Source: DASQFQ01 sp963730115
GTDB lineage: Bacteria; Actinomycetota; Thermoleophilia; Solirubrobacterales; Solirubrobacteraceae
Direction of reading: 5' to 3'
DNA length: 64,000 nt
Assembly: GCA_963730115.1 (NCBI GenBank)
Contig: CAVSQM010000009.1
Coordinates: forward strand, 1-64,000
This document shows, piece by piece, positions 36,532-44,802 of the stretch. Both the position numbers and the translations under genes were made by a program. Under the pieces are notes generated by a model. That model saw only the letters and a list, made by a program, of their open reading frames with translations. It searched no databases and was not told the DNA's origin. Position 1 is the stretch's first letter; each line of letters begins with the position of its first letter.

Positions 36532-37038
36532 GTGACGATCCGCCCCGCCCGCACCGAGGACGCCGCCGCGATCGCAGAGATCTACAACGACGGCATCGCC
36601 GGCCGGCAAGCCACCTTCGAGACGCGTCCGCGCAGCGCGCACGAGGTCGAAGCGTGGATCGACGAGGACGGCCCGCTGCTCGTCGCCGCCGACGGCGACG
36701 AGGTGGTCGGCTGGGCGCGGGTGACGCCCTACTCCGATCGCTGGGTCTACAAGGGCGTGGGGGAGTACGGCGTCTACGTCGCGACCAGCGCGCGCGGTGG
36801 CGGGGTCGGGCGCGCGCTGCTCGCCGCGCTGTGCGCGGAGGCCGAGTCGCGCGGGCTGCACAAGCTCGTCGGGCGGATGTTCGCCGTCAACGCGGCGAGC
36901 CGGGCGCTCGCCCGCGCGGCCGGCTTCCGCGAGATCGGGGTCGAGCGCCGGCACGGCCGGATCGACGGCGAGTGGCGCGACTGCGTGCCGGTCGAGCGGC
37001 TGCTCGGCGCCGCGGCGGTGGATCGGGGCGGCGCGTAG
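36532..37038 (+). CDS. GNAT acetyltransferase, phosphinothricin-acetyltransferase-like
   Basis: GTG 36532 gives MTIRPARTEDAAAIAEIYND, the usual PAT/Pat-like opening. QATFETRPRSAHEVEAWI and GWARVTPYSDRWVYKGVGEY with VYVATSARGGGVGRALLAAL, the acetyl-CoA loop R/Q-x-x-G-x-G/A, follow. AGFREIGVERRHGRIDGEWR and DCVPVERLL close the protein. 168 residues, typical length. Family members acetylate phosphinothricin, methionine sulfone or similar amines. Real substrate unknown. A TTAGAT box at 36520-36525 lies 6 nt before the start, a weaker match to the leaderless pattern. Confidence 0.88.
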   Translation: MTIRPARTEDAAAIAEIYNDGIAGRQATFETRPRSAHEVEAWIDEDGPLLVAADGDEVVGWARVTPYSDRWVYKGVGEYGVYVATSARGGGVGRALLAALCAEAESRGLHKLVGRMFAVNAASRALARAAGFREIGVERRHGRIDGEWRDCVPVERLLGAAAVDRGGA

Positions 37039-37052
37039 GGTAGGCCGCGACC

Positions 37053-37569
37053 ATGCACACGCTTCTCAGACTCCCACTCATCCTCTTCGAGCTCCTGCTG
37101 CGCGGCGCCGCGGAGACGCTCAAGGACCTCCTGCGGTCCGCCGCGGCCGACGGCGACCGCCCGTACGTGCCGTCGCCCGAGGCGGAGGCCGAGGCCGCCG
37201 CCGGGGCGTCCGCCCGCCGCGACGCCGAGCGCGTCGCCGCCGAGGAGGCGCGCGCCCGCCGCGCCGCCGCCCGGCCGGGCGCCGCGCGCCGCAGGACCCG
37301 GCCGAGCGCCCGCGCCGGTCGCACCGGCGCCCGAGCCGCACGTTTCCAGCGAGCCGGAGACCGTCGCCTCCTTCGGGCCCGCCGACTCGCCGGGGGCGAC
37401 GCTCGAGGTCGATCCCCCGTGGCCCGGCTACGACGACCACTCGGCCGCCGAGGTGGTCAAGCGCGTGCGCGCGGGCGACGAGGCCACGCGCGCGGTGGTG
37501 CTGCTGTACGAGCGCACCCACAAGCAGCGCAAGAGCGTGATCGCGGCGGCGGAGGCAACCGCTTCCTGA
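37053..37569 (+). CDS. Hypothetical protein with N-terminal membrane-like helix, frameshifted
   Basis: ATG 37053 starts MHTLLRLPLILFELLLRGAA, an amphipathic or membrane-anchoring helix, then a basic Ala/Arg-rich helix up to about residue 75. Around 37270-37320 an extra base breaks the frame. The continuation APEPHVSSEPETVASFGPAD leads to PWPGYDDHSAAEVVKRVRAG and AVVLLYERTHKQRKSVIAAA, ending TGA 37567-37569. The segment GYDDHSAAEVVKRVRAGDEA resembles a short helical motif common in actinobacterial proteins of unknown function. About 171 residues when corrected; net length fits one insertion. Confidence 0.6.
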
Positions 37570-37617
37570 CGGAAGGACTCAACGCCTGGCGCCTCCGTGC
37601 CGATGTAGCTCAGTGAC

Positions 37618-38340
37618 ATGTCCGGTCCGTCCAGCGCACCGCCCCCGCCCCCGCCGTCGTCGCCCGATCCGGCGCCGGCCACGCCCGCCAGGCACGAGCA
37701 CCTGCTCGAGCTCGAGTCCGGTGGCAAGGGCTGGAAGCGCCGGCGCGCCACCGTCGACTTCCTCAAGCTCAGCCCGCAGGGCATGGAGCTGCACCACGAC
37801 GGCGTCCTCCGCGAGCCGCTGGTCATGCCGCTCGGCGCGATCGCCGTCGCGGCCACCGAGCCCGGCGCCGCCCGCGCGCTGGCGATCGAGGGCCGCTTCC
37901 CGATCCTCCGCCGCCTGACCGGCTCGGCCATCGTGCCGCGCGAGGAGGGCGTCGAGGGCTGGCTGTGGACGAGCATCGGCGGCTCCGCCTTCCTCTCGCT
38001 GTGCGACGACGACGAGGCGCCCAACGTGGCGCTCGTGTTCGCGCACCCGCTCGGCGAGGAGCTCGTGACCCGCAGCTTCGAGCCGGCCTGCGTGTCCGCG
38101 CTCGCCGCCCGCTCGCCGCTCGGCGCGCCGGCGGTTTACGGGCTGCTGATGCGCGTCGCCGACGTGCTGCGCGCGCAGAACACCTTCCGCAAGTTCAACG
38201 TCGCGAATCCGCTGACGGACAAGGAGGTCGCGCCGACGCTGCGGCGCGCGCTCCCGACCGACGTCTCGGCCGATCCCGCCGTGCGCTTCACCGAAGGCGC
38301 GCGCGCCGCGCACTCGGTCGCGCCGCCCGGCCTCGCGTAG
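37618..38340 (+). CDS. Conserved hypothetical protein, 240 residues
   Basis: After a Pro/Ser-rich N-terminus (residues 1-27) come HEHLLELESGGKGWKRRRAT, FLKLSPQGMELHHDGVLREP and LVMPLGAIAVAATEPGAARA, a PH-like or split-beta pattern. A region with WLWTSIGGSAFLSLCDDDEA and NVALVFAHPLGEELV follows, and it ends with RKFNVANPLTDKEVAPTLRR. No signal peptide or membrane helix. I do not recognise a family. ATG 37618 is used; it lies 49 bases after the preceding gene. Confidence 0.6.
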   Translation: MSGPSSAPPPPPPSSPDPAPATPARHEHLLELESGGKGWKRRRATVDFLKLSPQGMELHHDGVLREPLVMPLGAIAVAATEPGAARALAIEGRFPILRRLTGSAIVPREEGVEGWLWTSIGGSAFLSLCDDDEAPNVALVFAHPLGEELVTRSFEPACVSALAARSPLGAPAVYGLLMRVADVLRAQNTFRKFNVANPLTDKEVAPTLRRALPTDVSADPAVRFTEGARAAHSVAPPGLA

Positions 38341-38347
38341 CGGTCGC

Positions 38348-38353
38348 TACCGT
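38348..38353 (+). promoter_or_regulatory. TACCGT -10 box for the zinc-finger ORF, leaderless type
   Basis: TACCGT ends 7 nt before GTG 38361. Confidence 0.5.
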
Positions 38354-38360
38354 CAGAGGG

Positions 38361-38531
38361 GTGAGCGACCAGCCCCTCGACCCGCAGGCCTGCCGCCCCT
38401 GCCATGGCACCGGCCAGGTCATCTCCAACCTCGGCGGCTCCCCGAGCACGGTCACGTGCCCGTGGTGCGAGGGCAGCGGGCGCTTCACCCCGGGGCACGA
38501 CGCGCAGCAGCGCGCCTCAGCCGACGGCTGA
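38361..38531 (+). CDS. 56-residue DnaJ-type zinc-finger mini-protein
   Basis: GTG 38361 encodes MSDQPLDPQACRPCHGTGQV and later CPWCEGSGRFTPG: two C-x-x-C-x-G-x-G repeats, the unit of the DnaJ central zinc-binding domain. With two such units one zinc ion could be held, giving a free-standing half of the DnaJ cysteine-rich region. Role unknown; possibly a small chaperone adaptor or RNA-binding zinc ribbon. A TACCGT box supports its own transcription. The last 15 bases overlap the convergent glycosyltransferase gene. Confidence 0.75.
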   Translation: MSDQPLDPQACRPCHGTGQVISNLGGSPSTVTCPWCEGSGRFTPGHDAQQRASADG

Positions 38532-39935
38532 TCGCTCGAGCACGACGGCCGGGCCGCGCCGCATGACCTCGGTGTAGCCGTTGGCCGCCGTGCAGCGGCG
38601 CGCATAGCTCGGCAGCGGGCCGCCGGCCAGCACGACGAACCGCGGGCCGTCGGCGCAGAGGTCGGCGAGCTCGGGGTTGAAGCGCTCGGGGACGATCTCG
38701 CGCGGGTAGTCGAACAGCCAGCGATTCGCGGGGCGGATCCCGGAGCGCCAGTAGTACTGCGGCTCGGCCCCGACCACGAACAGGCGGTCGCCGCTGCGCG
38801 CGCGGCGGCGCAGGGCCGGCCCGATGGTGTCTGCGGGCGTCCAGCGCGCGACCTCGTTCGCCCCGTAGACGTCGCGGGCGATCGCGTCGCCGCTGCGCCC
38901 GAAGTTCGTGGCCACCGGCACGGCGAGCAGGATCGCGCCCAGCGCTGCGAGCCCGAGCGCGGTGCCGCGAGCGAGCACGAGCACCCGGCTCAGGGCTCCT
39001 GTCGGCAGCGCGAGCAGCGCGACCGCCGGCGCGATCATCGGCGCGTAGTAGTGGGGGAAGCCGCGGCTGGAGGTCTGCGCGCCGAGCCACGCGCCCACGA
39101 GCCAGGCGAGGAACGTCCAGGTCACGACGTCACGGCCGCGCAGCGCGCCGAGGCGCAGCACGCCGCAGCACAGCGCGCCCGCCATCAGCAGCTGCACGCC
39201 GGCCGGGCCGCGTGGCGTGAGCGAGAAGCCCTGCTCCCCGACGTAGCGGGCGTTGTAGATCCAGTTCGCGAACCACAGGTCGTCGGCGGCGCCCGCCAGC
39301 GTGTAGACGAGCAGCACCAGCGCGCCCGGGAGCGTGAGCCCGGCGCCGAACCGCACCGCCACGGCGAGCGTGGGGCGCGAGGCGAGCAGCGGGATCAGCG
39401 CGGCGAGCACGATCAGCAGCGCGATCGACTTCGCGAGGATCGCGACGCCGCCGAGCAGGCCGATCACGAACGGGCCGCCGCGCACGCCGGGGCGGTCGAG
39501 CGCGAGCGCCCACAGGACGGTGGCGGCGGCGGACAGCGTCAGCAGGTGCTCGGTGTTGAGGTCGGTGCCCTGGACGGCCGTGCTCGCGCTGAGGACCACC
39601 ACGGCTGCCGCGGCGACGGCGGCGCGGCGGAGGCCGGTCAGCGGCTCGAGGAACACGAGCAGCAGCGCCGCGACGATCGCCGACGGGAGGGCCGCGGCCA
39701 GCCGGATCGCGAGCAGGCTGCCGGGGGCGACCAGGTCGAGCGCGCCGTAGACATAGTGGATCAGCGGCTGCTTGTGGTCGAACAGGTCGCGGTAGGGCAG
39801 CGTGTCGAGGCCGAGGCGCTGGCCGATCGCCGCGTAAAGCGCGGAGTCGCGATCCAGCGGTTGGTCGAGCGCGGGCAGGCGCAGGAGCACGGCGAGCGCG
39901 AGCAGCGCGCCCGCAGCGAGCAGGAAGCGCTTCAC
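38517..39935 (-). CDS. Membrane glycosyltransferase, GT39/ArnT (PMT-like, GT-C fold)
   Basis: GTG 39935 overlaps the flippase stop by four bases. 472 residues with about 11 predicted helices. LRLPALDQPLDRDSALYAAI carries the lumenal D-x-D-like acidic pair after helix 1, and DTLPYRDLFDHKQPLIHYVY has the H-K-P box typical of PMT/ArnT-like proteins. PHYYAPMIAPAVALLALP lies in the middle; the C-terminal soluble end includes RWLFDYPREIVPERFNPELA. GT-C enzymes transfer a sugar from a polyprenyl-phosphate donor outside the membrane. With the flippase it probably builds or modifies a surface glycan. Confidence 0.85.
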   Translation of the reverse strand: MKRFLLAAGALLALAVLLRLPALDQPLDRDSALYAAIGQRLGLDTLPYRDLFDHKQPLIHYVYGALDLVAPGSLLAIRLAAALPSAIVAALLLVFLEPLTGLRRAAVAAAAVVVLSASTAVQGTDLNTEHLLTLSAAATVLWALALDRPGVRGGPFVIGLLGGVAILAKSIALLIVLAALIPLLASRPTLAVAVRFGAGLTLPGALVLLVYTLAGAADDLWFANWIYNARYVGEQGFSLTPRGPAGVQLLMAGALCCGVLRLGALRGRDVVTWTFLAWLVGAWLGAQTSSRGFPHYYAPMIAPAVALLALPTGALSRVLVLARGTALGLAALGAILLAVPVATNFGRSGDAIARDVYGANEVARWTPADTIGPALRRRARSGDRLFVVGAEPQYYWRSGIRPANRWLFDYPREIVPERFNPELADLCADGPRFVVLAGGPLPSYARRCTAANGYTEVMRRGPAVVLERSAVG

Positions 39936-41383
39936 GCTCGCCGCAGATCGAGGACCACGACGGCGTAGGCGGCCAGCGCGGCCAGCGCGGCGGCGGCGAC
40001 GAACGGCAGCGCGACGCGGCCCGGGAGGGCGGCGACGGCGAGCGAGCCCGCGAGCAGCGTGGCGGCGGCCGCGGCGATCGCCATGGCGATCGCGGTGGCG
40101 GCGTCGCGGCGGTCGCGGACCGGGGAAGCGGGCACGACCCGGCGCAGCCGGGAGAAGAACCACAGGGCGCCGAGCGCGTAGGCGCCGAGCGTGCCGAGCA
40201 CGACGCCGCGGGCGCCCGCGACGAACGCCAGCGGGATCGTGAAGGCGACGTTGGCGCACAGGACGAGCACGCCGTAGCGCGCCTCGAGCCCTGGGGTCCC
40301 GATCGCGCGCAGGTAGGCGGCCCCGGAGCCGGTGGTCAGGCCGATCACGGTCGCCAGCACGAGGATCGCTCCGAGCAGCGCCGCCTCGCGGTGGCCGGGC
40401 CCGATCCAGGCCTCGATCAGCGGCTCGAGCGACGCCACGCCGACGAGCCCGGCGCCGAGCAGGCCGAGGACCCAGGTGCGGTGGAGCTGGGCAAAGCGCG
40501 CCTTCAGTGCGTCCGGCTCGCCCGCGCCGGCGGTCACCGCGAGCGTCGAGATCAGCGGCCCGAGGGCGGCCGCGGCGACCAGGCGGCCGCCGTCGGCGAA
40601 CTGCGCGCCGATCCCGAGCTGCCCGACCGTCACCAGCGCGGCGGTGAGGCCGACCACGATCTTGTCGCTCTGCTGGTTGATGAGGTCCGCGATCGCCGTC
40701 GCCTGGAGCGGGAGCGAGAAGCGCACCATCCGCCCGAACTCGCCACGGGCCACCAGCGTCGGCCGGGTGATCAGCGACCGCAGCGCCCACAGCCGCGCGA
40801 GCAGGACGAGCGCCTGCTGTGCGACGAGCGCCAGCGCGATGCCGGGCAGGCCGGCGTCGGCGGCGAACAGCGCGACACCGGTGACGAACCCGACCGCGCC
40901 GGCGGCCGACGAGACCGCGAGCGAGGTGAAGCGCTCGAGCCCGGCGAGCAGGTGGCCGGCGCCGGATGCGAGCAGGCCGGCGGCCACGGCGAAGCCGAGC
41001 GTCCGGAACATCTCCTCGGCGTCGGCCTGCAGCCGGAGCGGGAGGTCGAAGAGGCCGACGAGCGGGTCGGCGGCGAGCCACAGCGCGGCCAGCGCGATCG
41101 CCCCGATGACCGCGTAGGCGAGCAGCGTCGTCCAGAACAGGTGGGTCGTCGCGCCGTGGGCACCGGACCCCTTGGCGACCGCCGTGAACCGCTGGACCGC
41201 GGGGCCGAGGCCGGCGTCCGCCAGTGACGCGTAGACCACGATCGCGACCCCGAGCGACCAGGCGCCGAAGCCCGCAGTGCCGACCGCGTCGAGGATCAGC
41301 GGCACCGCGACGAGCGACGAGCCGATGACGGCGAGCGCGTTCAGCACGCTCGCCGCGACGTTCAGCTCGAGACGCCCGCGCAT
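39932..41383 (-). CDS. Polysaccharide flippase (Wzx/RfbX, MOP superfamily)
   Basis: A 483-residue protein with about 14 helices. MRGRLELNVAASVLNALAVI opens the first helix, and the pattern PLILDAVGTAGFGAWSLGVA, SLADAGLGPAVQRFTAVAKG and QATAIADLINQQSDKIVVGL is typical of the O-antigen/teichoic flippase branch. It carries lipid-linked glycan units across the membrane. TACGCT lies 7 nt before the ATG. It forms a two-gene operon with the GT-C transferase and is divergent from the GT2 gene at 41428. Confidence 0.9.
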   Translation of the reverse strand: MRGRLELNVAASVLNALAVIGSSLVAVPLILDAVGTAGFGAWSLGVAIVVYASLADAGLGPAVQRFTAVAKGSGAHGATTHLFWTTLLAYAVIGAIALAALWLAADPLVGLFDLPLRLQADAEEMFRTLGFAVAAGLLASGAGHLLAGLERFTSLAVSSAAGAVGFVTGVALFAADAGLPGIALALVAQQALVLLARLWALRSLITRPTLVARGEFGRMVRFSLPLQATAIADLINQQSDKIVVGLTAALVTVGQLGIGAQFADGGRLVAAAALGPLISTLAVTAGAGEPDALKARFAQLHRTWVLGLLGAGLVGVASLEPLIEAWIGPGHREAALLGAILVLATVIGLTTGSGAAYLRAIGTPGLEARYGVLVLCANVAFTIPLAFVAGARGVVLGTLGAYALGALWFFSRLRRVVPASPVRDRRDAATAIAMAIAAAAATLLAGSLAVAALPGRVALPFVAAAALAALAAYAVVVLDLRRA

Positions 41384-41390
41384 CCCCGGA

Positions 41391-41396
41391 AGCGTA
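41391..41396 (-). promoter_or_regulatory. TACGCT -10 box for the flippase operon, leaderless type
   Basis: Minus-strand TACGCT ends 7 nt before ATG 41383; back-to-back with TACGAT for the GT2 gene, only 19 bases apart. Confidence 0.5.
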
Positions 41397-41415
41397 TGGC
41401 GACCTCAGGCGGCCG

Positions 41416-41421
41416 TACGAT
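41416..41421 (+). promoter_or_regulatory. TACGAT -10 box for GT2 gene, leaderless type
   Basis: TACGAT ends 6 nt before GTG 41428. Confidence 0.5.
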
Positions 41422-41427
41422 CGTGAC

Positions 41428-42378
41428 GTGGCAGCCCGCGTCGCCGTCGTCATCCCGACCTGGAACGGGCGGGCGCTGCTCGAGGGCGCGCTCGCCTCGC
41501 TCGGCGAGCAGACCTACCGCGACTTCTCGGTGATCGTGGTCGACAACGGCTCGACCGACGGCACGGCCGACGCCGTGCGCGGCGACGGCGTGGAAGTCGT
41601 GGCGCTGCCGACGAACCGCGGGTTCGCGGCCGCGGTGAACGCGGGCGTCGCGGCCGCGGGCGGCGCGGAGTTCGTCGCGCTGCTCAACAACGACATGGAG
41701 CTCGACCCGGGGTGGCTCGCGGAGCTCGTCGCGGCGCTCGACGCCTCGCCGGGGGCGGGCTCGGCCGCCAGCAAGCTGCGGATGCTGCGGGAACCGGGCG
41801 TGCTCGACGGCGCCGGCGACCTCGTCACCTGGTACGGCGCCACCTGGCGCCGCGGCCACGGCGAGCCGGACCGCGGCCAGTACGACACGGCGGGCGTGGT
41901 CGCGAGCCCGTGCGCGGGCGCGGCGCTCTACCGCCGCACGGCGCTCGACGAGGTCGGCAGCTTCGACGAGCGCTTCTTCGCCTACCTCGAGGACGCCGAC
42001 TGGGGCCTCCGCGCCCAGCTCGCCGGCTGGCCGTGCCTGTGGGTGCCGGCCGCGGTCGCGTACCACCTCGGCGGGGCCACGAGCCGCCGTATGGGCGACC
42101 TCGAGACCGAGCTGATCGCCCGCAACACGCTCGCACTGGTCGTCAAGTCGTTTCCGGCGGCCCGGCTCGCGCTCTGGTCGCCGCTGATCGCGGCGTATCA
42201 GGCGTACGCGCTCGCGCGGGCGGTGCGAGCGGGGACGTGGCGCGCGGTGCTGCGCGGCTGGGCGGGTGGTGTGCGGCAGTTGCCCGGGACGGTGCGGGCG
42301 CGGCGCGAGGTGCGGGGGAGGACGAAGGACCCGCGGGCGCTGGACGGGGTGGTGCGCGGGTTCGTTCGCCGCGGCTGA
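41428..42378 (+). CDS. Family 2 glycosyltransferase (rhamnosyltransferase-like)
   Basis: GTG 41428 gives MAARVAVVIPTWNGRALLEG, a GT-A nucleotide-binding start, with VVDNGSTDGTADAV, LPTNRGFAAAVNAGVAAAGG, LLNNDMELDPGWL (the metal-binding D-x-D equivalent NDM), ALYRRTALDEVGSFDERFFA and YLEDADWGLRAQLAG, the acceptor-side ED box with the catalytic base. 316 residues. It resembles WbbL/RfbF rhamnosyltransferases that extend lipid-linked glycans. The C-terminal 60 residues are basic and may bind the membrane. A large palindrome follows the gene. Confidence 0.9.
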   Translation: MAARVAVVIPTWNGRALLEGALASLGEQTYRDFSVIVVDNGSTDGTADAVRGDGVEVVALPTNRGFAAAVNAGVAAAGGAEFVALLNNDMELDPGWLAELVAALDASPGAGSAASKLRMLREPGVLDGAGDLVTWYGATWRRGHGEPDRGQYDTAGVVASPCAGAALYRRTALDEVGSFDERFFAYLEDADWGLRAQLAGWPCLWVPAAVAYHLGGATSRRMGDLETELIARNTLALVVKSFPAARLALWSPLIAAYQAYALARAVRAGTWRAVLRGWAGGVRQLPGTVRARREVRGRTKDPRALDGVVRGFVRRG

Positions 42379-42395
42379 CGAACGTCAACGGCGGC

Positions 42396-42584
42396 TGGGT
42401 AGGGGAGGGGTTCGGTTGGGGGTGGCGGGGAACGCCGATTTCGTTCCTCTCGGCCGGCCGCGCGGGGTCAGGCGAACGTTAGGTGCCCCAGGAGGCACCT
42501 AACGTTCCTCTCGCCCGAGCTGGAGCGTCGAACGGAACGAACCGCCGGTCCCCGCCACCCCCAACCGCACCCTCTTCCTACCCA
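42396..42584. repeat. Nested near-palindrome between convergent genes
   Basis: The outer 36-base arms (42396-42431 and 42549-42584) match except for a few bases and share GGTTGGGGGTGGCGGGGA. A second pair, TTCGTTCC (42440-42447) and GGAACGAA (42534-42541), and an inner perfect 14-bp stem GAACGTTAGGTGCC (42474-42487, 42494-42507) nest inside. It lies between two genes that end toward each other. It may act as a bidirectional terminator or be a MITE-like element. Confidence 0.85.
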
Positions 42585-42598
42585 GCGCAGTTGACTGC

Positions 42599-43852
42599 TC
42601 AGCGCACCCGCGGCCAATCTTCACGCCCGACCGCGTTGAGCACCCGCCGCGCGACCACGTAGCCCGCATCCCGAGCCCGCAGGCTCGCGGACCGCGGTCG
42701 CGCTCGGCCCGCCCGCGCGCCGAGCGACTGGCTCAGGCCGGGGACCTCGATCAGGCGGCGCAGCGGCTCGGCCACGTGCGACCAGCGGAGCTCGCTCGCC
42801 GCTGTGGCCAGCCGCTCGGCGTACGCGTCGCGGCCGCGGTCGAGCACGCCGGCGAGGGCGGCGGCGAGGGCGTCGTGGTCCTCGGCCGGCACGGCGGCGC
42901 CGAGGTCGTCGCGCTCGATCCGCTCGGCGACGTCGTCGCCGCGGGTGCAGACCACCGGCAGGCCCGCCCACAGGCAGTCGAGCAGGCGCGTGCGGTGGGC
43001 GAAGCGCGTCTCGAGGTGGTCGCGGTGGGCGGCGACCGCGCAGTCGGCCTGGAGCAGCCAGGCGCCGCGCTGGTCGTAGGGCACCCAGCCGTCGTTGAAG
43101 CGGACGACGCGCCCGAGCAGGCCGAGCTCGCGTGCGAGCTCGCGGGCGCGCGTCTCCGCGTCGCGGGCCTGGGCGGCGCCGGACGTGCCCATGAAGACGA
43201 GCCGGAGCCGCGGCCGCTCCGGGCTCAGCCGCGCGACCGCGCGGAGCACCGACTCGGCGTCGAGCCAGTCCCACAAGCCGCCGTTCCAGAGCACGATCTC
43301 GTCGTCGGCGGCGAGTCCGAACCGCTCGCGCGGGCCGGGTCCCGGGGCCGGCGGCGAATCGGGCACGCCGAACGGCACGACCGCGAGCAGGCCGCCGAGC
43401 GTCGGGTCGGCGTCGTGGACGGCGGGCGTGATCAGGCGCTGGGAAAGCAGGGCGCCGGTCCACAGGTCGCGCTGGCGGTCGGACGCGCACAGGAACGCGT
43501 GGCCGTCGTGCAGCGCGTCGACCAGGCGGTCGAGCGACATCGCGGTGACCGTCTTCCGCAGCCCGGCCCGGCGCCCGGCGAGGAACTGCAGCGCCTCGAG
43601 CGGCTCCGGGTCGTAGAGGTCGTAGATCAGCCGCGCGCCCGACCGCCGCAGCTCGCGCGCCGCGAGCGGCCACGGCGGCTGGGCGACCACGACGCCCGCG
43701 GCCGCCGCCCGGTCGCGGAGGTCCCCGGGCGCGTGCGGGTGCACGTAGGCGGCCTCGCCGTCCACGGCGCGCGCGAGCTCGGTCGCGCGGATGGCCATCC
43801 CCGCCATCTCCGCGCCGAGCGGCTCGGGGGAGAGGATGAGGGGAGCCGTCAT
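42599..43852 (-). CDS. Glycosyltransferase, GT4-like (GT-B fold)
   Basis: ATG 43852 overlaps the stop of the upstream GT2 gene. 417 residues. PLILSPEPLGAEMAGMAIRA is the N-terminal GT-B start, LIYDLYDPEPLEALQFLAGR and HAFLCASDRQRDLWTGALL follow. The C-terminal donor domain has DEIVLWNGGLWDWLDAESVL, RLVFMGTSGAAQ, VVRFNDGWVPYDQRGAWLLQ and LETRFAHRTRLLDCLWAGLP, the usual E-x7-E region replaced by a T-R-L-L-D-x-L-W-A-G type found in GT1/GT4 relatives. Likely adds a sugar to a surface glycan; donor unknown. Confidence 0.85.
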   Translation of the reverse strand: MTAPLILSPEPLGAEMAGMAIRATELARAVDGEAAYVHPHAPGDLRDRAAAAGVVVAQPPWPLAARELRRSGARLIYDLYDPEPLEALQFLAGRRAGLRKTVTAMSLDRLVDALHDGHAFLCASDRQRDLWTGALLSQRLITPAVHDADPTLGGLLAVVPFGVPDSPPAPGPGPRERFGLAADDEIVLWNGGLWDWLDAESVLRAVARLSPERPRLRLVFMGTSGAAQARDAETRARELARELGLLGRVVRFNDGWVPYDQRGAWLLQADCAVAAHRDHLETRFAHRTRLLDCLWAGLPVVCTRGDDVAERIERDDLGAAVPAEDHDALAAALAGVLDRGRDAYAERLATAASELRWSHVAEPLRRLIEVPGLSQSLGARAGRARPRSASLRARDAGYVVARRVLNAVGREDWPRVR

Positions 43853-44802
43853 GCGCGGTAGGCCTTGCGCTGCCGCCAGGCGCCGAGCGGCCCGGTCGGC
43901 GCCGCCAACGGGGCGGGGCCGCGGGTGGCGGCTGCCGCGCGGCGGTACTCGCGCCAGTCGCGGAGCCCGGCCACGCGGCCGCGCAACGGGGCCAGGGTGC
44001 GGTCGGTGACGGCGACGAAGGCCACGTAGGCGACGTCGTAGAGCGCCATCGCCCAGCCCCAGCGGGCGAGCTGCGCGCGCGTGGCGTTCTTGGCCAGCAG
44101 CCGCATCCGGTTGCGGCCGACGAGGAAGTACTTGCCGGCCGACGCCTCGCCCGCGGTCGCCGAGCCGTGGTGGTAGGCGACGCTCGCCGGCACGTATACG
44201 CAGGACCAGCCGGCGGTCCGCGCGCGCCAGGCCACGTCCGCGTCCTCGCCGAACGCGAAGAAGCTCGCGTCGAAGCCGCCGATCGCGTCGAGCATCGCGC
44301 GACGGTAGAGGGCGACGCACGCCGATGCGCCGAACACCTCCTCGACCGGGCCGCCGTCGACGGCCGGTGCTCCCGCGAGCCGGTCGAAGGCGACCCCCAG
44401 CCGGTCGATGACGAGCCCGGCGGTGTTGATCGTGTCGCGGCGCGCGTGGAAGCGGACCTGGCCGCAGGCGGAGCCGACCTCGGCCGACCCGGTTGCACCC
44501 GTCAGCGCGACGGCCGCGCCCGGCTCGAGCTCGGCGTCGTCGTTGACGAGCAGGATCCATTCGCCCGTCGCCGCCTCGAGGCCGGCGACGACGCCGCCCG
44601 CGAAGCCGAGGTTCCGGCCCTGGGGGAGGACGCGGAGCTGGCCTCCGGACCCGCCGACCCCGGAGGCGAGCCCTTCGGTGCTGTTGTCGACGACGATGAT
44701 CTCGGCGTCGAGCGGGGTCAAAGCCGCCCGGAGCGACGCGAGGCAGGCGTCGAGCAGCGGACCGCCGCGTTGCGTGACGACGATGGCCGACACGAGGGTC
44801 AC
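43849..44802 (-). CDS. Family 2 glycosyltransferase
   Basis: GTG 44802 overlaps the stop of the GT4 gene (GTGA). 317 residues. LVSAIVVTQRGGPLLDACLA, EIIVVDNSTEGLAS, LPQGRNLGFAGGVVAGLEAA, ILLVNDDAELEPGAAV (NDD metal site) and ALYRRAMLDAIGGFDASFFA with FGEDADVAWRARTAGW mark a GT-A fold like the GT2 at 41428. The C-terminus has YFLVGRNRMRLLAKNATRAQ, then hydrophobic/basic helices that probably touch the membrane. Middle gene of a tight three-gene operon. Confidence 0.9.
   Translation of the reverse strand: MTLVSAIVVTQRGGPLLDACLASLRAALTPLDAEIIVVDNSTEGLASGVGGSGGQLRVLPQGRNLGFAGGVVAGLEAATGEWILLVNDDAELEPGAAVALTGATGSAEVGSACGQVRFHARRDTINTAGLVIDRLGVAFDRLAGAPAVDGGPVEEVFGASACVALYRRAMLDAIGGFDASFFAFGEDADVAWRARTAGWSCVYVPASVAYHHGSATAGEASAGKYFLVGRNRMRLLAKNATRAQLARWGWAMALYDVAYVAFVAVTDRTLAPLRGRVAGLRDWREYRRAAAATRGPAPLAAPTGPLGAWRQRKAYRA

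Noticed and set aside
36490..36535. Fluoride riboswitch controlling the fluC pair
   Set aside because: Only 34 bp separate the divergent starts and a TANNNT box is 7 nt before the start; no room for the aptamer.
42391..42600. A small gene within the palindrome region
   Set aside because: Open frames here are short, Gly/Arg/Pro-rich and explained by the inverted repeats.
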